A DNA stretch of 45,596 nt from Sphingomonas sanguinis NBRC 13937 (GTDB lineage: Bacteria > Pseudomonadota > Alphaproteobacteria > Sphingomonadales > Sphingomonadaceae). The stretch covers positions 1 to 45,596 of the forward strand of contig NZ_BCTY01000030.1 of the NCBI RefSeq assembly GCF_001591005.1, read 5' to 3'. The translations under genes and the position numbers were made by a program. The first letter of the stretch is position 1, and the number at the start of each line of letters is the position of its first letter. Of this stretch, positions 1 to 7,960 are shown piece after piece. The notes beneath the pieces were generated by a model. The model saw nothing but the letters and a program-made list of their open reading frames with translations, was not told the origin of the DNA and searched no databases.

Positions 1-96
1 TTAACGAGTCATTAAACTGCTTTGTCTCTGTCACCGATTTGCGACGCGCGCGTAACAGATGACAGGCATGACACGCATAACGCCAAGCGTGGGGTT

Positions 97-1002
97 ATGC
101 CGATGCCGATCACCAGCATTCCGATCGATGGTTCGTTGCACGAAGACGCCGCCATCCTCGACTTCATCCCCCGCGCGCCCGTAACGCCCGAGCCGGAGGG
201 CAACGAACGGCGTCGCTATCGCACCATTTGGATCTCGGACGTCCATCTCGGCACGCGCGGCTGCAATGCCGAGATGCTGATCGACTTTCTGGACCATGTC
301 GACAGCGAGACCATGTATCTGGTCGGCGACATGATCGACGGCTGGCGGCTGAAGAAGAAATTCTACTGGCCCGCCGCGCATAACGACGTGGTGTGGCGCC
401 TGCTGAAGCGCGCCAAGCGCGGCACCCGTGTCGTCTATATCCCCGGCAATCACGACGAGATCTTCCGTCAGTTCACCGGCATGGACTTCGGCGGCATCGC
501 CATCTGCCGCAAGGCGATCCACGAGACGGCAGACGGCCGCCGCCTGCTGATCCTGCACGGCGACGAGTTCGACGCGATCACGCTGGCGCATCGCTGGCTC
601 GCCCATGTCGGCGACTTTGCCTATACCGCGCTGATGGAAGTGAACCGCTGGGTGAACATCGTTCGCCGGTGGATGAAGCGCCCATACTGGTCGCTGTCCA
701 AACACGCCAAGGCGAAGGTGAAGAACGCGGTCGCCTTCATCTCGCATTTCGAGGAAGTCGTCGCCCATGCGGCGGGTGCGCGCGGCGTCGACGGCGTGGT
801 GTGCGGCCATATCCACACGGCGGAAATTCGCGAGATCGGCGGCGTTACCTATTATAATGACGGCGACTGGGTGGAGGGCTGCACCGCGCTGGTCGAGCAT
901 TTCGACGGCACGATGGAAATCCTGCACTGGGGCGACGAGATGGAGGCGCGGCGTCAGCGTCCGGTTCCGGCCGTATCCGCCCCGGCGACCATCGCCGCCT
1001 GA
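97..1002 (+). CDS. LpxH-like calcineurin-family metallophosphoesterase
   Basis: Predicted 301-aa cytoplasmic or membrane-peripheral phosphohydrolase related to UDP-2,3-diacylglucosamine diphosphatase. The calcineurin-type metal ligands are all present in order: DVH at residues 48-50, GDMID near 77-81, GNHD at 117-120, HGD at 154-156 and GHIH at 237-240. ATG 97 was chosen; a second ATG lies two codons on, and the frame extends back to a TTG at 22 with no convincing ribosome site. The ~40 residues before the domain are a non-conserved extension. The gene ends 22 bp before a GT4 glycosyltransferase and is probably co-transcribed with it. Family membership is clear; the substrate is not. Many alphaproteobacteria use LpxI for this lipid A step, so the protein may act on another nucleotide-lipid, and no symbol is given. 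Confidence 0.88.
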   Translation: MPMPITSIPIDGSLHEDAAILDFIPRAPVTPEPEGNERRRYRTIWISDVHLGTRGCNAEMLIDFLDHVDSETMYLVGDMIDGWRLKKKFYWPAAHNDVVWRLLKRAKRGTRVVYIPGNHDEIFRQFTGMDFGGIAICRKAIHETADGRRLLILHGDEFDAITLAHRWLAHVGDFAYTALMEVNRWVNIVRRWMKRPYWSLSKHAKAKVKNAVAFISHFEEVVAHAAGARGVDGVVCGHIHTAEIREIGGVTYYNDGDWVEGCTALVEHFDGTMEILHWGDEMEARRQRPVPAVSAPATIAA

Positions 1003-1024
1003 GGCACGAAGGGGGTCAATACGG

Positions 1025-2053
1025 ATGCGGATCGCGATCGTTACCGACGCCTGGTCACCCCAGGTCAATGGCGTGGTCCGCACCCTGCAATCGGTCTCGG
1101 CCGAGCTGCGCGCGATGGGGCATGAACTGACCATCATCTCGCCCGATCTCTACGCCTCGGTCCCCTGCCCCACCTATCCCGAGATTCGCCTGGCGCTGCC
1201 GCGTCCGGGCTTGGTCGGGCGCACGCTGGCAGAGTTCCGGGCAGAGGCGGTGCATATCGCGACCGAGGGGCCGCTGGGCCTGCTCGCGCGGCGCTGGTGC
1301 CTGTCACAGGGGCTGCCCTTCACCACCGCCTATCACACCCAGTTCCCGGAATATGTCGCGGCGCGGATCAGGGCGGTGAACCCGGAATTCGTCTGGCGCT
1401 ATGTCCGCTGGTTCCACGCCCCCTCCGCCGCGATCCTGGCTTCGACGCCCAGCGTGGCACAGGCACTCGCCGCGCATGGACTGCCGCAGAGCCGCCACTG
1501 GGGGCGCGGCGTCGATACCGCGCTGTTCCGCGCCCACGGTCCACGCGATGCGTCCGTCCGCAGCCTGCCAGGCCCCGTGCAGCTCTATGCGGGTCGCGTG
1601 GCGGTGGAGAAGAACATCGCCGCGTTCCTCGCCACCGACGTCCCCGGATCGAAGGTGGTGGTCGGCGACGGCCCGGCCCGCGCGGCGCTGGCGGCGAAGT
1701 ACCCACATGTCCATTTCTTGGGCGCGAAGTTCGGCGAGGACTTGTCCGCCATCTACCGCGCGGCGGATGTCTTCGTCTTCCCCAGCCGTACCGATACTTT
1801 CGGGCTCGTGATGATCGAGGCGCTGGCCTGCGGCACCCCGGTCGCCGCGCTGCCGGTGCAGGGTCCGCTCGACGTGCTGACCCCGCAGGTCGGGGTCATG
1901 GACGAAGCGCTGGACCGCGCGATCGCGGGCGCGCTGACGCTCGATCGCGAGACATGTGAGCATTTCGGGCAGGGCTTTACCTGGCGCGCGAGTGCGGAAC
2001 AGTTCCTGTCGGCACTCGCGCCGATCGACCAAGGGATGCGCGCCGCGGCGTAA
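1025..2053 (+). CDS. GT4-family glycosyltransferase (MgtA/PimB-like)
   Basis: 342-aa retaining GT-B glycosyltransferase, probably transferring mannose or glucose to a lipid acceptor at the cytoplasmic face of the inner membrane. The N-terminus begins DAWSPQVNGVVRT, the nucleotide-sugar GT4 opening. The C-terminal donor-binding region has FVFPSRTDTFGLVMIEA at about residues 249-266, with the conserved Glu at 265. The start is ATG 1025, 22 bp after the LpxH-like gene; the frame stays open far upstream, but that part overlaps the previous gene and lacks GT character. Pairing of this GT with a phosphoesterase suggests a two-step glycolipid or phospholipid modification, which is inference. The gene is followed by repeat copy A. 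Confidence 0.88.
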   Translation: MRIAIVTDAWSPQVNGVVRTLQSVSAELRAMGHELTIISPDLYASVPCPTYPEIRLALPRPGLVGRTLAEFRAEAVHIATEGPLGLLARRWCLSQGLPFTTAYHTQFPEYVAARIRAVNPEFVWRYVRWFHAPSAAILASTPSVAQALAAHGLPQSRHWGRGVDTALFRAHGPRDASVRSLPGPVQLYAGRVAVEKNIAAFLATDVPGSKVVVGDGPARAALAAKYPHVHFLGAKFGEDLSAIYRAADVFVFPSRTDTFGLVMIEALACGTPVAALPVQGPLDVLTPQVGVMDEALDRAIAGALTLDRETCEHFGQGFTWRASAEQFLSALAPIDQGMRAAA

Positions 2054-2061
2054 ACTGTCTT

Positions 2062-2190
2062 TCCTCCCCTGCAAGGGGAGGTGGCAGGGCGCCAGCCCTG
2101 ACGGAGGGGTGTCCTGTTCTCGATAGGGCGACACCCCTCCACCATGCTTCGCATGGTCCCCCTCCCCTTGCAGCGGAGGAAACGCTTGAG
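2062..2190. repeat. Nested inverted-repeat element, copy A
   Basis: A ~129-bp element starting 9 bp after the GT4 stop codon. It opens with TCCTCCCCTGCAAGGGGAGG, itself a hairpin, and closes with the near-complement ending GCAGCGGAGGA, so the ends pair over the whole length with one mismatch. Inside lie smaller dyads, including ACACCCCTCC opposite GGAGGGGTGT and ACCATGCTTCGCATGGT. Related copies occur at 16146-16280 and 34551-34674. It fills most of the 316-bp gap before the antiporter gene. It could act as a transcription terminator or be a REP/MITE-like mobile palindrome. Confidence 0.85.
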
Positions 2191-2227
2191 CGTCGTTCCC
2201 CCTTCCCAAAAGCACATCAATCCGTAA

Positions 2228-2244
2228 AACCCGTTTAACGGGTT
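2228..2244. promoter_or_regulatory. 17-bp perfect palindrome before the antiporter gene
   Basis: AACCCGTT and AACGGGTT form perfect 8-bp arms around a single T. It lies between repeat copy A and the antiporter gene, 126 bp before the latter's start. It may be an operator, or a small hairpin on the minus strand where a short T run follows. Nothing else recognisable is seen from 2191 to 2369. Confidence 0.4.
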
Positions 2245-2369
2245 GAACCACCCTTACCCCGCATGGCATTCATGGGCTTCGCGCGAATCGCCTTGGCGGT
2301 TCGCTGATCCTTCGGCCGTGCCGCCTGCCGCCATGGTCGCTCCAACCGCTGCACCCGAAAGGTCCCCGA

Positions 2370-4001
2370 TTGGACGTCGTCACGCTCAGCCTGTTCCTCA
2401 TGTTCGCCGTCGTGTTGAGCGGGGTCCTGTCCCGCCTGCTGCCCTCCGCCCTGCCCCGGCCGCTGGTCCAGATCGCACTGGGCGCGGTGATCGGCGGGAT
2501 CGCGCAGGTGCGGGTCGAGCTGAACCCCGAGATATTCTTCCTGCTGTTCGTGCCGCCGCTGTTGTTCTTGGACGGTTGGCGCATTCCCAAGGACGAGTTG
2601 TTCCGCGACGCGGGCGCGGTGCTGGGACTGGCGCTGGGCCTCGTCTTCCTGACGGTGCTCGGCATGGGGCTCTTCATCCACTGGATGATCCCGGCCATCC
2701 CCTATGCGGTGGCCTTTGCGCTGGCCGCCGTCGTCTCACCGACCGACCCGATCGCGGTATCCGCCATCGCGCAGAAAGCCCCCATACCGAAGCGGATGAT
2801 GCACATCCTGGAGGGGGAGTCGCTGCTCAACGACGCCTCCGGCCTGGTGTGCCTGCGCTTCGCGGTCGCCGCCGCGCTGACCGGCACCTTCTCGCTGGCC
2901 GATGCCGGGCTGACCTTCCTATGGATGGCGATCTCCGGCGTCGGGCTGGGCGTCGGCATCGCCTGGGGCACGGTGACCGCCAAGAATCGTTTCTCGCGCC
3001 ATTTCGGCGACGACAGCGGATCGAACATCCTGGTCAGCCTGCTGATCCCCTTCGCCGCCTATCTGGTCGCCGAGCATGTCGAGAGTTCGGGCGTGCTCGC
3101 CGCGGCGGCGGCGGGGATCGCCATGTCCTTCACCAATGTCTCGTCGGGGGTGCGTGCCGCCATCCGCATCCGGCGGCAAGCGGTGTGGGACATGCTGCAA
3201 TTCACGCTGAATGGCATCATCTTCGTGCTGCTGGGCGAGCAGTTGCCGCAGGTGTTCGCGGGCGCGCGCGCCACGGTGATGCTGACCGGGCATGACAGCC
3301 TCTGGTGGCTGGGCCTCTATGTCCTCGCGATTGTCGCCGGGCTGGCCGCGTTGCGCTTCGCCTGGACCTGGGTCGCGCTGCGCTTCACGCTGTTCCGCCA
3401 GCGGCACCTGCCCAATCCGACCAGTCCGCCGCGCCGGATCATCACCGCCATGTCGGTGGCGGGCGCGCGCGGCGCGATCACGCTGGCCGGTGCGCTGACC
3501 CTGCCGCTGACGCTGACCAACGGCACGCCCTTTCCCGCGCGCGATCTGGTCATCTTCCTGGCCTGCGGCGTCATCCTGTCCTCGCTGGTCATCGCCAGCC
3601 TGACCCTGCCGCTGCTGCTGCGCGGCCTCGCCCTGCCCAGCGAGGATGCGGCGAGCGAACTGGACCGCACCCGCCTGGCCGCCGCCAAGGCCGCCATCGC
3701 CGAGCTGGAGCGGCTTCAGCATGAAATGGCCGAGGGGCGCGACGATGCCGACCAATATGTCGATATCGCCGCGCGCCTGATGGACACCTACCGCACCCGG
3801 ATCGACACGCTGGAGGGCGACGCCGACCCCGACGCCCGCCGGTTCGAGGAGGTGGAGCGCAAGATGCGCCTGGCCGCCATCCGCGCCGAACGGCGGGTGG
3901 TGTTCGAGCTGCTGAACGCGCGGGCGATCGGCTCCGAAACCGCGCAGAAGCTGGGCCGCGAGCTGGATCTGGTCGACACCCGCCTGTCCGCGCAGAACTG
4001 A
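2370..4001 (+). CDS. CPA1-family Na+/H+ antiporter
   Basis: 543-aa inner-membrane cation/proton exchanger of the NhaP/YjcE type, involved in pH and sodium homeostasis. About twelve hydrophobic segments span residues 1-415. The signature PTDPIAVSAI and, shortly after, GESLLNDASGLV carry the conserved Asp residues of the ion site. Residues ~420-543 form a charged, helical cytoplasmic tail, as in bacterial CPA1 proteins with regulatory tails. The start is TTG 2370, with AAAGG at 2358-2362 about 7 bases upstream; it begins directly at the first membrane helix. The gene appears to be transcribed alone, after the repeat and palindrome. Confidence 0.92.
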   Translation: MDVVTLSLFLMFAVVLSGVLSRLLPSALPRPLVQIALGAVIGGIAQVRVELNPEIFFLLFVPPLLFLDGWRIPKDELFRDAGAVLGLALGLVFLTVLGMGLFIHWMIPAIPYAVAFALAAVVSPTDPIAVSAIAQKAPIPKRMMHILEGESLLNDASGLVCLRFAVAAALTGTFSLADAGLTFLWMAISGVGLGVGIAWGTVTAKNRFSRHFGDDSGSNILVSLLIPFAAYLVAEHVESSGVLAAAAAGIAMSFTNVSSGVRAAIRIRRQAVWDMLQFTLNGIIFVLLGEQLPQVFAGARATVMLTGHDSLWWLGLYVLAIVAGLAALRFAWTWVALRFTLFRQRHLPNPTSPPRRIITAMSVAGARGAITLAGALTLPLTLTNGTPFPARDLVIFLACGVILSSLVIASLTLPLLLRGLALPSEDAASELDRTRLAAAKAAIAELERLQHEMAEGRDDADQYVDIAARLMDTYRTRIDTLEGDADPDARRFEEVERKMRLAAIRAERRVVFELLNARAIGSETAQKLGRELDLVDTRLSAQN

Positions 4002-4084
4002 TCCTCGCGCCATCTTTGCGCTTGCGCAGGCCTGTAAATTATCGTGTCTCACAGGCCGGGGTTCGCATCGAACGGGGGGGTGGA

Positions 4085-5080
4085 ATGCACGCACAGGCTG
4101 GAAATCATTGCCTGAATTGCGGGACGGCACTGGTCGGCGATTACTGCCATGCCTGTGGTCAATCGACCCATATCCACCGCACGCTGGGCGCGTGGTGGCA
4201 CGATTTCAGCCATGGCGTGCTGCATATCGAGGGGCAGGTCTGGCGGACCATGGCGATGCTGGTCACCCGCCCCGGCGAGCTGACCCGCCGCTATATCGCG
4301 GGCGAGCGGCGGCGTTTCCTGTCACCGCTGGCGCTGTATCTGTTCAGCGTCTTCCTGCTCTATGTCGCCTATTCGGTATTGGGCGGCTTTGCGACCTTCC
4401 ACGCGCCCGACACCAAGCAGGCCGTCGCGCAAATCCACGCCAAGGCCGAGAAGGCCGAACAGCGCATCGCCGCCATCGACCGCAAGCGCGTCGAGGAACT
4501 GGCCGCACGCCACGACGTCGCCGCGCTCGACCGCGAACGCGCGCAACTCGTCGACCGCCGGCAGGAGCTGGAGATGGCCAGTATGGCGCTTGGTGGCGGA
4601 GCGACCTCGGCCAATGGGCATGGCGACGAGCATGAGACACAGGTCATCACCGGCTGGAAGGCGCTGGACGAAAAGATCGACCATGCCATTCGCGATCCCG
4701 ACTTCCTGATCTTCAAGATGGAAGCCAATGGCTATAAATTCTCCTGGGCGCTGATCCTGCTGTCCATGCCGTTCATGGGGTTGCTCTTCCTTTGGAAACG
4801 CGGGGTCGCGATGTTCGACCATGCGGTGTTCGTCACCTATTCGCTCAGCTTCGTCAGCCTGCTGATGGTGGTGATGATCCTATGGGTGAAGCTGGCCCAT
4901 CTGCCGGGCGAGGCGCTGTGGCTGCTCGCCTTTCCCGCCCATCTCTTCCTGCAATTGCGCGGGGCTTACGGCCTGGGTCCGCTGCTTGGGCTGTTGGTGA
5001 CGCTGGTCGTGACGGTGATGGCCGGGGCAGTGCTGCTGATCTGGATCATCGGGTTGCTGGCACTTGGGATGGCGCACTGA
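4085..5080 (+). CDS. DUF3667 family zinc-ribbon membrane protein
   Basis: 331-aa protein with an N-terminal zinc ribbon (Cys9, Cys12, Cys21 and Cys24, as CLNCG and CHACG) followed by a conserved amphipathic stretch and four or more membrane helices. The first helix is near residues 80-100 and the others are in the C-terminal third. Between them lies a ~100-residue charged, coiled-coil-like segment rich in Glu, Arg and Ala. This is the DUF3667 architecture, whose function is unknown. The start is ATG 4085 behind a G-rich ribosome site (4074-4080); the frame is open to 4016 without better signals. It stands alone between the antiporter and the glycosidase operon. Confidence 0.82.
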   Translation: MHAQAGNHCLNCGTALVGDYCHACGQSTHIHRTLGAWWHDFSHGVLHIEGQVWRTMAMLVTRPGELTRRYIAGERRRFLSPLALYLFSVFLLYVAYSVLGGFATFHAPDTKQAVAQIHAKAEKAEQRIAAIDRKRVEELAARHDVAALDRERAQLVDRRQELEMASMALGGGATSANGHGDEHETQVITGWKALDEKIDHAIRDPDFLIFKMEANGYKFSWALILLSMPFMGLLFLWKRGVAMFDHAVFVTYSLSFVSLLMVVMILWVKLAHLPGEALWLLAFPAHLFLQLRGAYGLGPLLGLLVTLVVTVMAGAVLLIWIIGLLALGMAH

Positions 5081-5156
5081 CGCTTCAATCGATGGCAGCG
5101 GGTCGCCGATAGCCCCGACCCTCAGAAAATGGGTGGACGCCTCCGCCCCGCGCCGC

Positions 5157-5178
5157 CATGATACCAAAACATATCATG
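5157..5178. promoter_or_regulatory. 22-bp dyad upstream of the glycosidase operon
   Basis: CATGATA and TATCATG are perfect 7-bp arms around the 8-base spacer CCAAAACA. This AT-rich patch sits in GC-rich DNA, about 200 bp before the GH2 start and after the DUF3667 stop. Its shape suits a dimeric repressor or activator of the glycan operon, but no regulator gene is adjacent. The rest of 5081-5374 shows only small G/C hairpins, such as CCGGC...GCCGG near 5190-5210. Confidence 0.4.
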
Positions 5179-5374
5179 AGAATACCGGCACACGACAAGC
5201 CGGTGGATGACGGGGGTGACGGATGGCGAGGAAAGGCCTGATGCAAGGGGGGATGCGTCCCCTGGCGCACGCGCGTCCCCGCCGCGTGGCCCGCTTCGTC
5301 CGACACCATGTCATCGCATCCTGCACCACGCGCCTCCGGGGCCCGTTCATGATGCCGCTTTCGGGGAAATCGCT

Positions 5375-7960
5375 GTGAAACATCGCCTCGGCCTGATCCT
5401 GGCCGCGCTCGCCCTGCCCTTCCCCGCTTTGGCGGCGCCCAAGACGGTGGCGACGCTCGACCGGTGGCAGGTGCGGATCGACCCGAAGGATGCCGCCGCC
5501 GCACGCGCGCATCCGCAAGCCGCCGACTGGCTGGCCGCGACCGTGCCGGGCAGCGTGCAGCAGGATCTGATCGCCGCCAACATCGTCCCCGATCCCTATA
5601 AGGGTGCGAACGAGGCCCCGATCCAGTGGGCGGGCCTGACCGGGTGGCAGTATCGCACCAATTTGGACGTCACGCCCGCCATGCTGGCCCGCGATCACCT
5701 GGACTTGGTGTTCGACGGGCTCGACACCTTCGCGACCGTCACGGTCAACGGGCAGCGCCTGTTGTCGGCGGACAATGCGCATCGTCGCTGGCGAGCTGAT
5801 GCCAAGCCGCTGCTGAAGGCGGGCGCAAACGAGATCGTCGTCACCTTCGCCTCGCCGATCAAGACGCTCCAGCCGATGGTGCTGGCCGAGAAGCATCCGC
5901 TACCCGGCGAATATGACTCGCCCTATGGCGACGAGCCCAAGGGTGTTCAGACCTCGCCCTATGTCCGCAAGCCGAAATACCAATATGGCTGGGACTGGGC
6001 ACCGCGCATCGTCGATATCGGCATCTGGCGCCCCGCCCGTCTGGAAGCTTGGGACGCCGCGCGCATCGACAATCTGCGCATCGAGCAGGAGGCGCTGACC
6101 GACGCGGAAGCACGTATCCTCGCCCGTGCCTCGGTGGTCGCGGACCGCGCGCAGACCGGGCGGATGGACGTGACCGTCACCGGCCCCGATGGCAAGCGCA
6201 TCCGAGTCCGCCGCGATGTCGCGCTCCAACCCGGCGAGAATGACGTGGTCGTGCCCGTCTCGATCACCAAACCGCAACGCTGGCAGCCGATCGGCTTCGG
6301 CGCGCATCCGCTCTACACCGTCAGTACCGCGCTCGCGGGCGCGGATACGGTCGAGAAGCGCACCGGCCTGCGCACGGTCGAGCTGGTCCGCAAGGACGGC
6401 AGCTTCGGGTTGAAGATCAACGGCAACGTCATCTTCGCCAAGGGCACCAACGTCATCCCCTTCGACGCCTTCCCCGCGCGCGTCGCCGCCGCGACCGAGC
6501 GCCAGATGCTGGAAAAGGCGGTCGCGGCGAACATGAACATCGTCCGCATCTGGGGCGGTGGCTATTATCCCGAGGACCGTTTCTACGACGCCGCCGACGA
6601 GCTGGGCCTGATGGTGTGGCAGGACTTCATGTTCGGCGGCGCGGTCACGCCCCCCGACGCCAAGTTCCGCGAGAACGTCCGGATCGAGGCCGAGGAACAG
6701 GTCGCACGCCTGCAATCGCATCCCTCGCTGGTCATCTGGGCGGGCAACAACGAAGTGCTGTCTGGCTGGGAAAACTGGTCGGATCGCAAGGCGTTCAAGA
6801 AGGCGGTCGGCCCCGACGAGCAGGAACGGATCGGCACCGGCATGGCCGTGCTGTTCGACCGCGTGCTGCGCGATGCGGTCATCAAGAATTCGCCCGGCAT
6901 CCCCTATTGGCCGGGCTCGCCCTCGACCGATTATGAGGGGCCGACCGATACCGACAAGGATGGCGACCGCCATTTCTGGGACGTCTGGTCGGGCTCCAAG
7001 CCGGTCGAACGTTACACCGACAGCTGCCCGCGCTTCATGTCGGAATATGGCTTCCAGGCCTTTCCCGACCTGTCGACCATCGCGACCTTTGCCGACCCGG
7101 CGGATTTCCGCATCGACAGCCCGGTAATGAAGGCGCACCAGAAGTTCCTGGCGGGCGAAGGCAATGACCGGATCACCTTCTACCTGAAGCAGAATCTGCG
7201 CGACCCGCGCGACTTTGCCGATCTGGTCTATCTGTCGCAGGCCATGCAGGCCCGCGCCATCGGCCTGGCGGCGCGTCATCACCGTGCGTGCCGCCCGGTG
7301 ACGCTGGGGTCGCTTTACTGGCAGCTCAACGACAGCTGGCCCGCGATCAGTTGGTCGAGCATCGACTGGACCGGGCATGACAAGATGCTCCAGCACGAGG
7401 TCCGCCGCTTCTTCGCACCGCAGACCATCGTCGCGGAGACCAAGCCCGGCGCGACGCGGATCGCCTTGGTGTCCGACGCCACGACGCCCAAGCCGCTCGG
7501 CTGGCGCGTCACTGGCTATGGCATGGACGGCCGCAAGCTGGGTTCGCAATCCGGCAGTGTGACCATGGCCGCCGCCTCGGCCAGCGATGTCGCGATGATC
7601 CCCGACGCGACGCTCTTCGCAGGCGCCGCGCCGGAGAGCAGCTATGCCGTTGCCGAACTGTTCGATGGCGACAAGGTGATCGCCCGCCAGATCATCGAGC
7701 GGAAGGTGCCGCGCGACATGGCCTACCCCGCGCCGGGCATCACGGCGCGCTGGGCGGGCAAGCAGCTGACGCTGACCGCGCGCAACCTCGCGCGGCAGGT
7801 GCAGGTCAATTTCGGCACCACCGCCGCCGAACCGTCCGATGACGGCTTCGACCTGTTGCCTGGCGAGAGCATCACGCTCACCATCCAGAGTGACGCGGAC
7901 GCCGCCACCTTGGCGCGCGAGCTCAAGATCTACACCCTCGGTCCGAAGGACGCCCAGTGA
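5375..7960 (+). CDS. Secreted GH2 beta-mannosidase
   Basis: 861-aa exported glycoside hydrolase predicted to remove beta-linked mannose, including the beta-1,4-mannose of N-glycan cores. A Sec signal peptide (KHRLGLILAALALPFPALAA) ends near residue 22. A jelly-roll sugar-binding domain, immunoglobulin-like domains and a TIM barrel follow. The acid/base is Glu460 in WAGNNEVLSGW and the nucleophile is Glu557 in SEYGFQAFPDL, both typical of GH2 beta-mannosidases. The start was placed at GTG 5375 because GGGGAA lies just upstream and the signal peptide begins there; the open frame reaches 5207. It is the first gene of a five-gene operon, overlapping the GH3 gene by 4 bp. Location is probably periplasmic. 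Confidence 0.9.
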   Translation: MKHRLGLILAALALPFPALAAPKTVATLDRWQVRIDPKDAAAARAHPQAADWLAATVPGSVQQDLIAANIVPDPYKGANEAPIQWAGLTGWQYRTNLDVTPAMLARDHLDLVFDGLDTFATVTVNGQRLLSADNAHRRWRADAKPLLKAGANEIVVTFASPIKTLQPMVLAEKHPLPGEYDSPYGDEPKGVQTSPYVRKPKYQYGWDWAPRIVDIGIWRPARLEAWDAARIDNLRIEQEALTDAEARILARASVVADRAQTGRMDVTVTGPDGKRIRVRRDVALQPGENDVVVPVSITKPQRWQPIGFGAHPLYTVSTALAGADTVEKRTGLRTVELVRKDGSFGLKINGNVIFAKGTNVIPFDAFPARVAAATERQMLEKAVAANMNIVRIWGGGYYPEDRFYDAADELGLMVWQDFMFGGAVTPPDAKFRENVRIEAEEQVARLQSHPSLVIWAGNNEVLSGWENWSDRKAFKKAVGPDEQERIGTGMAVLFDRVLRDAVIKNSPGIPYWPGSPSTDYEGPTDTDKDGDRHFWDVWSGSKPVERYTDSCPRFMSEYGFQAFPDLSTIATFADPADFRIDSPVMKAHQKFLAGEGNDRITFYLKQNLRDPRDFADLVYLSQAMQARAIGLAARHHRACRPVTLGSLYWQLNDSWPAISWSSIDWTGHDKMLQHEVRRFFAPQTIVAETKPGATRIALVSDATTPKPLGWRVTGYGMDGRKLGSQSGSVTMAAASASDVAMIPDATLFAGAAPESSYAVAELFDGDKVIARQIIERKVPRDMAYPAPGITARWAGKQLTLTARNLARQVQVNFGTTAAEPSDDGFDLLPGESITLTIQSDADAATLARELKIYTLGPKDAQ

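Noticed and set aside
97..1002. Naming the phosphoesterase lpxH
   Set aside because: The metal motifs fit the wider superfamily, the N-terminus is extended and many alphaproteobacteria use LpxI; the symbol is not supported.
767..1024. In-frame upstream extension of the GT4 gene
   Set aside because: It overlaps the phosphoesterase gene and lacks any GT sequence; the GT fold begins exactly at ATG 1025.
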